From contig JASHNU010000038.1 of NCBI GenBank assembly GCA_030041475.1, forward strand, positions 1-64,000: DNA of 64,000 nt. The letters are read 5' to 3'. Below the pieces are notes generated by a model. It saw nothing but the letters and a program-made list of their open reading frames with translations. It had not been told where the DNA came from and did not search any database. The position numbers and the translations under genes are program-made. The stretch comes from Candidatus Sulfotelmatobacter sp. (GTDB lineage: Bacteria; Acidobacteriota; Terriglobia; Terriglobales; Acidobacteriaceae). Positions 7,626 through 14,824 of the stretch are shown piece by piece. The first letter of the stretch is position 1, and every line of letters starts with the position of its first letter.

Positions 7626-8354
7626 ATGCCCCCTTCTTCTGACCTCGAAGGAAAGATCGCGGTTGTAACTGGAGGCTCGGGAGCGATCGGTCAGGCAATT
7701 GCGTGCTCGCTCGGCGCCGCCGGCGCGCAGGCGATTTCGTTGGATTTAGCCCCTCCCAAATGCGCCGATTTTTCCTGGATCGAGTGTGACGTGCGCGATG
7801 ACGCCTCAGTCGCAAACGCCGTCCGCGAAGTTGCGAGCCGGCACGGAGGTGTTGACCTAGCTGTCCACGCCGCGGGTGTTTCGCACGATGCCGTTGTCTG
7901 GAAGCTACCGGTCGAGGACTGGGATTTCGTCCAGAGCGTGAATCTCCGCGGCGCATTTTTGCTGATTCGCCACACCTTGCCCCTCATGCGTGCACGGGGT
8001 GCAGGACGGATCGTTCTGATCGGCTCGATCAATGGCTCCCGCGGCAAATTCGGCACTGCCGCATATTCCGCGAGCAAAGCCGGTTTACTCGGTCTGGCGA
8101 AAAGTGCCGCGCGCGAAGCCGGGCGCTTCGGTATTCTAATTAACGTGATCGAGCCGGGCTGGGTGCGTACGCCGCTGACCGAATCCGTTCCGCAGCGGAT
8201 TCGCGATGCAGCGATGGCCGAGAACTTGGTCGGAAGTTTCGTTGAGCCCAGCGACATTGGCCATGCCGTCGCATTTCTCTGCGGCCCAGGCGGCGGGCGA
8301 ATTACCGGACAGATCCTGCGAGTTGATGGTGGGCAGTTTCTTGGTCCCACTTAA
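7626..8354 (+). CDS. Short-chain dehydrogenase/reductase (possible 3-hydroxyacyl-CoA dehydrogenase)
   Basis: A 242-aa classical SDR. It shows the nucleotide-binding TGGSGAIGQAIA near the N-terminus, VHAAGVS in the NAG position, a serine in IGSINGS, and the catalytic YSASK. It starts at ATG 7626, one base after the dch stop. FabG-like reductases share this form. In this operon it may oxidise 3-hydroxypimelyl-CoA or another hydroxyacyl-CoA after ring opening; that role is inference from position only. An in-frame TTG at 7584 within dch is rejected as a start. Confidence 0.75.
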   Translation: MPPSSDLEGKIAVVTGGSGAIGQAIACSLGAAGAQAISLDLAPPKCADFSWIECDVRDDASVANAVREVASRHGGVDLAVHAAGVSHDAVVWKLPVEDWDFVQSVNLRGAFLLIRHTLPLMRARGAGRIVLIGSINGSRGKFGTAAYSASKAGLLGLAKSAAREAGRFGILINVIEPGWVRTPLTESVPQRIRDAAMAENLVGSFVEPSDIGHAVAFLCGPGGGRITGQILRVDGGQFLGPT

Positions 8355-8374
8355 GTTTCTGCTTGGAGGTACTC

Positions 8375-9106
8375 ATGACGAATTCCAATCTTCTTCGTTG
8401 CACAAGATGCGGACGGGTCGCGGCCGAAAAGGACAAGTTCTGCGCGGAGTGCGGACTGTTCCTGCGCGATGCCGCCGTGGATCAGCGCTTGCTGTTAGCC
8501 CTCGTCCACGAACGGGAAGGCCGCAGCCAGGAGGCACGGCACGAGCTCGAACACTTGCTCACGACTGAGCCCCACCACGTGCTGGCCAACCATCTGCTCG
8601 GGAACTTGCACTTTCACGAAGGCTTGTTGGATCAGGCCGCTGAGTATTACCGGAAAGCGGTCGCGGCAGCACCCTCCTTTTTGCTCGGACACTACGATCT
8701 TGGGGTCGCCTATTATCACCGTGGCGACATGCCGCGAGCTGCGCAGGCCTTCCGCCGCTGCCTGGAAAGCGATCCAAACTACAATGCTGCCCACTATCGC
8801 CTCGGACTGGCGTTGTTTCACAACGGCCAACTGGACGAGGCTCGCCGGCACTTTGAGCTGTCGCTGGTGCTTACTCCCGAGTATCTGATGGCGCATTACC
8901 ACCTCGGCATCATTCACGAGCGGCAGGGTGAGTACGAAGCGGCGGCACGCGAATTTGAGCGCAGCCTGGAGGAATCCAGCGGTGACGTGAGCAGCCTGTA
9001 TCACCTTGCCCTGGTGCGCGACGCGCAAGGCGACCATGCCGCCGCCGCCGATTTGCGCCAACGAGCTCGCGGTTTTGCCAGCTCGCAACCCGTAGGAGCG
9101 AAATAG
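8375..9106 (+). CDS. Zinc-ribbon plus TPR-repeat protein of unknown role
   Basis: A 243-aa cytoplasmic protein. The first 25 residues hold a zinc ribbon, CTRCG followed by FCAECG. The rest is about six tetratricopeptide repeats, for example HHVLANHLLGNLHFHEG, SFLLGHYDLGVAYYHRG, NYNAAHYRLGLALFHNG and EYLMAHYHLGIIHERQG. GGAGG at 8365-8369 places the start at ATG 8375. TPR arrays mediate protein-protein contacts, so this may be an assembly or scaffold factor for the reductase complex or its iron-sulfur maturation; this is speculation. It is not a component known to me in bcr, bzd or bad clusters. Confidence 0.75.
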   Translation: MTNSNLLRCTRCGRVAAEKDKFCAECGLFLRDAAVDQRLLLALVHEREGRSQEARHELEHLLTTEPHHVLANHLLGNLHFHEGLLDQAAEYYRKAVAAAPSFLLGHYDLGVAYYHRGDMPRAAQAFRRCLESDPNYNAAHYRLGLALFHNGQLDEARRHFELSLVLTPEYLMAHYHLGIIHERQGEYEAAAREFERSLEESSGDVSSLYHLALVRDAQGDHAAAADLRQRARGFASSQPVGAK

Positions 9107-9121
9107 AGGGTTGAGGTGGCC

Positions 9122-10363
9122 ATGAACCCACTGGAGGAGAAAAGCCTCATCTATGACTGGGCCGGGCAGGGCCCACGCCGCGCCCAGTGGCCCAGTCACG
9201 TGATGATTGACGACGAGACCCTGCGCGACGGCCTGCAAAGCCCCTCCGTAACGGACCCTCCGGTCGAAACCAAGTTGCAGATTCTTCACCTTATGGAGAG
9301 TCTGGGGATTGAAACAGCCGATGTAGGCCTGCCTGGCGCTGGAGCGCGCCAGCAGGAAGCAGTCTTGCTGCTCTGCCGGGAGATTGCGAAGTGCCACATG
9401 CGCATCCGGGCCAACTGCGCCGCCCGCACGCTGATGGTTGACATCCGCCCGATTGCGGAAGCTACGCAGCTCACCGGCGTTCCCATCGAAGCCTGCCTCT
9501 TCATTGGTTCCAGCCCAATTCGCCAGTATGCGGAGGAGTGGGACCTCGACGATATCCTCCGCCATACCCAGGAGGCCATAAGCTTTGCCATACGCGAGGG
9601 CCTGGAGGTGATGTATGTTACTGAGGACACCGTTCGCTCCTCGCCCGACCACCTCCGCATTCTTCTTACTGCGGCCATTGAATCCGGCGCCAGACGACTC
9701 TGTCTTTGTGACACCTGTGGTGCGGCAACTCCGGAGGCGGTTTTCAACTTGGTATGTTGGGTCAAAGAGTTGCTGAACACGATCGGATCGGCGCAGATCG
9801 GCATCGATTGGCACGGGCACCGCGATCGTGGCCTCGACTTGTCCAACACATTGGCCGCGATCGAAGCAGGCGCCAGCCGGGTCCACGGCACGGCGCTAGG
9901 CATCGGAGAACGAGTAGGAAACACGTCGATCGAGCAACTGCTGGTCAATCTAAAATTACTAGGCGTCCGTAACGACGATCTGACTCGCCTGCCCGAATAT
10001 GTTCAGCTCGTTTCGCAGGTCACACAGGTCCCTATCGGAGTCAATACTCCCATCGTCGGGAGCGACGCATTCCGCACCGCGACAGGCGTCCATGCTGCGG
10101 CCGTAGTTAAGGCTCAAAAAAGAGGACACAGCTGGCTGGCTGACCGGATCTATTCCGGAGTCCCCGCGGGCTGGATCGGTCGTAAACAGGAGATTGAGAT
10201 TGGTCCGATGTCCGGAAATTCTAACGTGCAGTACTATCTCTCCTGCCGTGGCCTGCCGGTCACACCGGAACTGACGAAGCGAATCATGGATGAGGCCAAG
10301 AAGTCTCCGCGGGTTTTGACAGACGCTGAGGTCATGGAGATCGTTCGTAGTTCCCACTTCTAA
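9122..10363 (+). CDS. LeuA-like DRE-TIM metallolyase (isopropylmalate/homocitrate synthase family)
   Basis: A 413-aa TIM-barrel enzyme of the DRE-TIM family. It has the start-of-barrel motif DDETLRDGLQ (family RDGEQ position), the metal motif WHGHRDRGLDLSN, the GIGERVGN signature of the Claisen-condensing (LeuA/homocitrate synthase/Re-citrate synthase) branch, and TGVHAAAVVKA. The C-terminal LeuA regulatory domain is missing. Such enzymes join acetyl-CoA to a 2-oxo acid, or cleave the reverse. Its place at the end of a benzoyl-CoA operon is unusual; the substrate is unknown. GTG 9116 is a possible start, but GAGG at 9113-9116 favours ATG 9122. The gene ends 37 bp from the convergent regulator gene with no obvious hairpin between. 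Confidence 0.8.
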   Translation: MNPLEEKSLIYDWAGQGPRRAQWPSHVMIDDETLRDGLQSPSVTDPPVETKLQILHLMESLGIETADVGLPGAGARQQEAVLLLCREIAKCHMRIRANCAARTLMVDIRPIAEATQLTGVPIEACLFIGSSPIRQYAEEWDLDDILRHTQEAISFAIREGLEVMYVTEDTVRSSPDHLRILLTAAIESGARRLCLCDTCGAATPEAVFNLVCWVKELLNTIGSAQIGIDWHGHRDRGLDLSNTLAAIEAGASRVHGTALGIGERVGNTSIEQLLVNLKLLGVRNDDLTRLPEYVQLVSQVTQVPIGVNTPIVGSDAFRTATGVHAAAVVKAQKRGHSWLADRIYSGVPAGWIGRKQEIEIGPMSGNSNVQYYLSCRGLPVTPELTKRIMDEAKKSPRVLTDAEVMEIVRSSHF

Positions 10364-10400
10364 TCACACGGCACTCGGCTAAGAATTCGCCCAGTCCCAA

Positions 10401-11756
10401 TCACACGAGGCCGTGCTCGCGCAGCTTTCGGTACAAATTTCGCTCGCTGATTCCCAGAATCTTGGCTGCATTTCCGCGATGCCCCTTGCTGGCCGCGAGC
10501 GCCATTCGGATGTGCGAAAGTTCGGCTTCCTGTAGTGTCGGCAAAGTGTCCTGCGCCAAGGGCCCGGTTTGGGCAGCAGGCCTCCCATTGCGCAGGGAAG
10601 CGGGCAAGTGCTCAGGTAGAACTTGCGGTCCTTCGCAGAGTACGAGAGCAGCTTCGACCACGTGCAGGAGTTCGCGCACATTGCCCGGCCAGCTGTGGCG
10701 GCGCAGGAGCTGCAGGGCCGCTTCGCTAATCTGCTTATTAGAACCGAACCGGTCGTTGAGCACGGCCGCAAAGTGCTGTGCCAACAGTTCCACGTCAGCT
10801 CCTCGATGGCGCAAGGGCGGCACTTCCACCGTGATCGTACTGAGGCGGTAAAACAAGTCTTCGCGGAACAGTCCCTGACGCACCATGGCCGGTATGTCGC
10901 GATTGGTCGCGGTCAGAATCCGGACATCCACTCGAATTTCCCGGGTGCTCCCTACACGGCGGAAGGTGGAGGTATCGAGCACGCGTAACAATTTCGTCTG
11001 CGTTGCGGGGCTCACCTCCCCGATTTCGTCGAGGAAAATGGTTCCTCCGTTAGCAACTTCGAACAACCCAGGCTTGGCGCGGTCCGCTCCGGTGAAGGCC
11101 CCACGCTCGTGGCCGAACAGTTCGCTCTGGAGCAGGCTCTCCTGGAGCGCAGCGCATTCGACTACCACGAACGGCCGCGACCGGCGCGCACTGCGCGCAT
11201 GAATCAGCTTCGCCACCCTTTCCTTTCCCGCGCCGGTCTCGCCGCTGATGAGCACAGTCGAATCACTGGGGGCAACCCGCTCAATCAGGTTGAGCAGGCG
11301 CCGGAACTCCGGGCTGTCGCCAACGAATGAATTGCTGAGATCCGGTGGAGTCAGACCGCGCTCGAGAATGCTCGTTCTCTGGCGCAGGGATCGCCGTTCC
11401 ATCGCCCTCTGGATGCGAATCTGAAGTTCATCCAGCGGGCAAGGCTTCACCACATAGTCGCAGGCGCCGATGCGAATGGATTCGATGGCGCTATCGATGG
11501 AACCATGTCCAGTCAGCATGATGACTTCGGTGGTTGGCGTGCAGGCCTGGATAGCCTTCAAGGTCTCGAGTCCGCCCATGCCAGGCAAGCGCAAATCCAG
11601 CAAGACAACTTCGGGCTCCGCCGTCGTTACTCGCTCGATTGCTTCTTCGCCGGTGGCCACCGCGTCGACCTCATAGCCGCAACGACCCAGTTCGCCCGCC
11701 ATCACTTGCCGAAACGCCGCGTCGTCATCCACCAAAAGAAGGGAAGGTTGTTTCAT
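10401..11756 (-). CDS. NtrC-family sigma54-dependent response regulator
   Basis: A 451-aa three-domain regulator. The receiver domain (1-120) has the acidic pair DDD at 10-12, the phospho-acceptor D54 (LLDLRLPG) and the conserved lysine in VVKPCPL. The AAA+ domain has Walker A GETGAGKE near residue 173, the sigma54-contacting GAFTGA loop (ERGAFTGADRA) and Walker B GGTIFLDEIGE. A Fis-type helix-turn-helix ends the protein (RGNAAKILGISERNLYRKL). It needs sigma54 promoters. It is translationally coupled to the sensor kinase upstream (ATGA, 11753-11756). Likely targets are the electron-transfer operon starting at 13955 and perhaps the bcr operon. Confidence 0.93.
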   Translation of the reverse strand: MKQPSLLLVDDDAAFRQVMAGELGRCGYEVDAVATGEEAIERVTTAEPEVVLLDLRLPGMGGLETLKAIQACTPTTEVIMLTGHGSIDSAIESIRIGACDYVVKPCPLDELQIRIQRAMERRSLRQRTSILERGLTPPDLSNSFVGDSPEFRRLLNLIERVAPSDSTVLISGETGAGKERVAKLIHARSARRSRPFVVVECAALQESLLQSELFGHERGAFTGADRAKPGLFEVANGGTIFLDEIGEVSPATQTKLLRVLDTSTFRRVGSTREIRVDVRILTATNRDIPAMVRQGLFREDLFYRLSTITVEVPPLRHRGADVELLAQHFAAVLNDRFGSNKQISEAALQLLRRHSWPGNVRELLHVVEAALVLCEGPQVLPEHLPASLRNGRPAAQTGPLAQDTLPTLQEAELSHIRMALAASKGHRGNAAKILGISERNLYRKLREHGLV

Positions 11757-13627
11757 GGTCCGTCCGCCGTTCTCACGTCGGAATGGATTGCAGGAATCAC
11801 GACCTCAAAAGCAGACCCCTTGCCAGGCTCACTCTCAACAGTGATATTTCCACCCCAGCTTCGGACCGCATTTAGGGACAAAAACAGGCCGAGCCCAGTT
11901 CCGCCCTGGCGAAGGCTGAAAAAGGGTTCGAAAATTTTTTGTTGGTATTCCGGCGCGATCCCGCATCCTTCGTCGGTGACGCGGATGCGGACGGAATCAC
12001 CGTCGTGCGCGGCGACGACGACCTTGCTGCCTACCGTAGATGCCTGAATCGCGTTGAGCAGAAGATTGACCAGCAGATTTTGCAACTCGGCCTCGTCAGC
12101 ACGGACATGCAGCGTAGTTGCGGACGGCTGCACCACGACATTCACGGAACTAGCGCGAGCCGTCGGCTCGACGAGCTTTTGGGCAGCAGCAATGGCGGCG
12201 TTCAGATCTATGATTTCTCCAGCCGCCTGTCGCTGTCCGCGCGACAGGCGCAGAAAGTGCTGTGTAATACTGCGGCAGCGCAGAATCTGTTCGCGCGCGA
12301 TCATCGCATTCTCACGGATTCTGTCATCATTCGTGGGCTTGTCCGTGCTGGCCGGGTTTTGACGGAGGATTCCCTCTACGCACATCAGGGTCGTTGCCAG
12401 AGGGGTGTTCATCTCATGCGAGAACCCGGAAGCCAGGACTCCCACCGACGCCAAGCGATATGACTCAGCGAGCTTCGCCTCGGCCGCACGCCGTTCGGAG
12501 ATGTCACGCCAGACCTCCACCACCTGAGCCAGCCGTCCCGAGGCATCGAGAATCGGTGAAGCATGAATTTCCTCCCAAGCCACTGTCTTGTTGCCCGTCT
12601 TGCGCTCGCAGATCCGAACCTGGCGCTGGCCCGAGCGCAGACAGGCCAGGGTGGGGCAGTCAGACAGGTTACACGGCTCTGGTTCGAGCTGGTAACAGCA
12701 ACAGCCCAGAACCTGCTCGCGGGAGTTGCCGGCACGCTGCAGAAAAGCGTCGTTGGCCGCCATGATCTTACGCTCAGCGTCGAGCACTACAATGCCGTCA
12801 TCGATACTATTAATCACCGTCTCCAGTCGCTCACGCTGGGTGCGGACTTCGCCGACCAGGCCTGACACCGAATCGGCCATTTCATTAAACTCCTTTGCCA
12901 GCCAGGCCAACGTGTCGGAGCCTTCCGCGGGCACGCGGCGTTCGAGATCGCCCTGGGAGATCAGGCGTGCCGTATTCTCAAAACGCTGCAGGCGGCGCAA
13001 CACCGACACCCGGATCACCAATGCGATGGCTCCGACAATCACGAAGGTCAAAGCGCCGGTTCCGGCTACCATCCAACGCAGGTCACGCGTCATCGCGGCT
13101 CGGACCTCTCCCGCGTTGTAGTCCAGAATCAGGATGCCATTGATTTTCTGGCGGGGATCGTGGCAGCGCTGGCATTCGTCGCGGTTGCGAATCGGCACCA
13201 CGGTTCGCAAAATGGTTCCGCCCCGGGTTTCTATCACGCGGCTTGATCCCCGCCGTTCCGGCGGATCGCGATGGCAGGCCTGGCAGGTGGGAGAGTTGAT
13301 CTGGAACTCATTCCCCGCGGTCCCCGGTTTGCTTGAGTACCGCTGCACGCCATTGCGGTCCAGCACTACCAGTTGTTCGACGCGCGCCTGCTTGCCGAAG
13401 CTCTCGATCATTTGGGCTATCAAGGTGCGGTCATTCCCCATCATCTGGTGTTCGAGGGCGGTGCGGATCAGTTCGCCTTCGGCCAGCGCACTGCTATGTG
13501 CATTTTCTAGAAGGCTCTTGAAATGGCGGGCCGAAAAAACGTAGGCGGCTACTGTGCAGGCTACGACCACCGCCGCAGTTACGCCAAGGGCGAGGCCGAC
13601 CGTCATGCTGGCAAAGCGCAGCTTCAT
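11753..13627 (-). CDS. Membrane sensor histidine kinase with two periplasmic CxxCH heme motifs and a Cys-rich PAS domain
   Basis: A 624-aa kinase. Order: membrane segment (about 6-30); periplasmic domain with CQACH (115-119) and CQRCH (152-156), each a c-type heme attachment site; second membrane segment (about 187-207); HAMP linker (208-260); PAS domain (about 268-380) with cysteines 309, 310, 311, 319, 324, 329 and 340; dimerisation/phosphoacceptor H404 in GFSHEMNTPL; catalytic N-box NLLLNAIQAS, G1 DEGCGIAP and G2 GGTGLGLFLS. It probably reads periplasmic redox state or a gas ligand through heme and phosphorylates the sigma54 regulator next to it. The start is ATG 13627 (MKLRFASM); a further 13-residue extension is possible. 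The cysteines may bind a metal or cluster; that is inference. Confidence 0.92.
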   Translation of the reverse strand: MKLRFASMTVGLALGVTAAVVVACTVAAYVFSARHFKSLLENAHSSALAEGELIRTALEHQMMGNDRTLIAQMIESFGKQARVEQLVVLDRNGVQRYSSKPGTAGNEFQINSPTCQACHRDPPERRGSSRVIETRGGTILRTVVPIRNRDECQRCHDPRQKINGILILDYNAGEVRAAMTRDLRWMVAGTGALTFVIVGAIALVIRVSVLRRLQRFENTARLISQGDLERRVPAEGSDTLAWLAKEFNEMADSVSGLVGEVRTQRERLETVINSIDDGIVVLDAERKIMAANDAFLQRAGNSREQVLGCCCYQLEPEPCNLSDCPTLACLRSGQRQVRICERKTGNKTVAWEEIHASPILDASGRLAQVVEVWRDISERRAAEAKLAESYRLASVGVLASGFSHEMNTPLATTLMCVEGILRQNPASTDKPTNDDRIRENAMIAREQILRCRSITQHFLRLSRGQRQAAGEIIDLNAAIAAAQKLVEPTARASSVNVVVQPSATTLHVRADEAELQNLLVNLLLNAIQASTVGSKVVVAAHDGDSVRIRVTDEGCGIAPEYQQKIFEPFFSLRQGGTGLGLFLSLNAVRSWGGNITVESEPGKGSAFEVVIPAIHSDVRTADGP

Positions 13628-13801
13628 GATGACGGCACCAATATTGCGGGATGATTGCACACGCAAGGATTGCCGTCAACGATTAGCGGGCATTTCGGTT
13701 GCCATTTGAGCGACCGTTGCGGGCAGTGCCGACCTGCGCACACCTGGCTCTGCGCCCGACAAAACAACGGCGGAACTTTTCCGGGTAGCTTCACAGTTCC
13801 C

Positions 13802-13836
13802 GTCACAGACTGACGAAAAGTCAGGCCCTGCCTGAC
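13802..13836. promoter_or_regulatory. Array of inverted GTCA/TGAC half-sites, candidate enhancer (UAS)
   Basis: GTCA (13802-13805), TGAC (13811-13814), GTCA (13820-13823) and TGAC (13833-13836) alternate in orientation; the first two gaps are five bases. The right-hand pair forms the 17-bp palindrome GTCAGGCCCTGCCTGAC (13820-13836), and CTGAC-N5-GTCAG spans 13810-13824. The array lies about 110 bp upstream of the start predicted from the -24/-12 element, a usual distance for dimers of an NtrC-type activator. Confidence 0.5.
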
Positions 13837-13908
13837 ATTGTGGCAGTCCTGGTAGGGTACGGCTTCCCAACGCGGTCAGCAAATAAGGACTTAGATCCAC
13901 ATCCGCAC

Positions 13909-13924
13909 TGGCATGGCACGTGCG
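13909..13924 (+). promoter_or_regulatory. Sigma54 -24/-12 promoter of the electron-transfer operon
   Basis: TGGCATGGCACGTGCG matches TGGCACG-N4-TTGC with two mismatches among the conserved positions and has the required GG (13910-13911), ten bases, GC (13922-13923). The start site would be near 13935, followed at once by GGAGG (13942-13946) and ATG 13955. This neat layout, plus a sigma54 activator gene next door, supports the call. Confidence 0.6.
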
Positions 13925-13954
13925 AGAGCAATGCCGTTGAAGGAGGCAGATGCC

Positions 13955-14287
13955 ATGGAAATGTTCTTGATGGCTTTGTGCGTCAGCGTATTTGGAATGG
14001 GAGTCGCGGCGGCGGCATTTGGAGCCGCAACGCGCTCGGAGCGTTCTGATTCGCCGGAGCGGCCGCAGCCCCAGCTTCCTTTAGTGAAGGCGATCGCGCC
14101 GACTCGCTTCTTCTCCGACACCATCCCTGCGCCGCCGGTCATGCCGACCAAGCAAGTACCCATCGAGGTTCTCTTGCTGCAAATCGAAAACCATGTGCGC
14201 ATGGAGCAGGCTGCCGCGGAATCCTTTCTGGAATTTCCCACGCAGGCCAACTTACACCACAAAACTAACTCGCCATTTGTGAACTGA
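13955..14287 (+). CDS. Small membrane-anchored protein of unknown function
   Basis: A 110-aa protein with one hydrophobic N-terminal segment (MEMFLMALCVSVFGMGVAAAA, residues 1-21) that could be a membrane anchor or uncleaved signal, then a charged, proline-rich region and a helical tail (EVLLLQIENHVRMEQAAAESF). No family is recognised. GGAGG at 13942-13946 and the sigma54 promoter fix the start at ATG 13955; an in-frame upstream start at 13913 would lie within the promoter. It is the first gene of the Rieske/cytochrome b/cytochrome c operon and may be an accessory subunit. Confidence 0.6.
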   Translation: MEMFLMALCVSVFGMGVAAAAFGAATRSERSDSPERPQPQLPLVKAIAPTRFFSDTIPAPPVMPTKQVPIEVLLLQIENHVRMEQAAAESFLEFPTQANLHHKTNSPFVN

Positions 14288-14296
14288 GAATGACCC

Positions 14297-14761
14297 ATGG
14301 GGCATGAACTGCTGAATGGTCTCGCTTCCGCTGAAGTCAAGCAAATCTTGAATCTTGGCACGAGGAGGAACGTCACGGCAGGAACCGCACTGTTCCGACT
14401 GGGAGATCAGGCGGACTCTCTGTTCCTGATCGAACGTGGCCGGATCAAGCTCACTTTGCCCATGCGGGTCCGAGGTGGAGAAGAAAATATTTTCGTGGAA
14501 GAAAGATCTCCGGGCCAGGCCGTGGGCTGGTCAGCACTGATCCCACCCTACCGGTTCACCCTCACCGCTATTGCAGATCTTCACGATGCAGAAGTGATCA
14601 TGCTGCCGCGGCAGGCGTTGCTCCAGTATTTTGAGGCCAATCCGGCGCCGGCTTACAAGATCGCTCTGAATCTGGCAGTAGTGATTGGACATCGTCTGCA
14701 ATTGCTTCAAACGATGTGGCTCCGCGAGGTGCAGCGCACGGTGCAAGTTCACTCTGCCTGA
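14297..14761 (+). CDS. Stand-alone cyclic-nucleotide-binding domain protein (no DNA-binding domain)
   Basis: A 154-aa protein consisting of one CRP-type cNMP-binding beta-barrel: LFRLGDQADSLFLIERGRIKLTL, then a long strand-turn-strand region and VIMLPRQALLQYFEANP, ending in a helix (KIALNLAVVIGHRLQLLQTMW). The sequence stops where CRP/FNR proteins would begin their helix-turn-helix, so it cannot act alone as a DNA-binding regulator. It starts nine bases after the small membrane gene and precedes the Rieske gene; a ligand- or redox-responsive accessory to the respiratory complex is possible. Typical cAMP-contact residues are not obvious. Confidence 0.78.
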   Translation: MGHELLNGLASAEVKQILNLGTRRNVTAGTALFRLGDQADSLFLIERGRIKLTLPMRVRGGEENIFVEERSPGQAVGWSALIPPYRFTLTAIADLHDAEVIMLPRQALLQYFEANPAPAYKIALNLAVVIGHRLQLLQTMWLREVQRTVQVHSA

Positions 14762-14770
14762 CCCGACGCC

Positions 14771-14786
14771 GCCCAAAAAATGGGCC
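14771..14786. repeat. Small hairpin between the cNMP-binding and Rieske genes
   Basis: GCCCA and TGGGC enclose an A-rich loop in the 63-bp gap before the Rieske gene. It is a weak stem with no T-run after it, so at most a processing or attenuation site within the operon. Confidence 0.25.
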
Positions 14787-14824
14787 GGATCCTTGACTGT
14801 TTCGTGCGGCAGGAGGCGCAGTGA

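Larger units (their letters stand above)
13628..13954. other. Divergent regulatory region between sensor kinase and electron-transfer operon
   Basis: These 327 bases carry no gene. They contain the GTCA/TGAC half-site array (13802-13836) and a strong -24/-12 element (13909-13924), listed separately, and so look like a sigma54-type control region for the plus-strand operon. No clear promoter for the kinase was recognised. Confidence 0.6.

Noticed and set aside
8495-9886. 463-codon open frame on the minus strand opposite the TPR and LeuA-like genes
   Set aside because: It is antisense to two genes with clear motifs; its translation has no domain and it arises from high GC content.
14297-14761. 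The cNMP-binding protein as the regulator acting on the TGTGA-N6-TCACA site
   Set aside because: It lacks a helix-turn-helix, so it cannot bind the site by itself.
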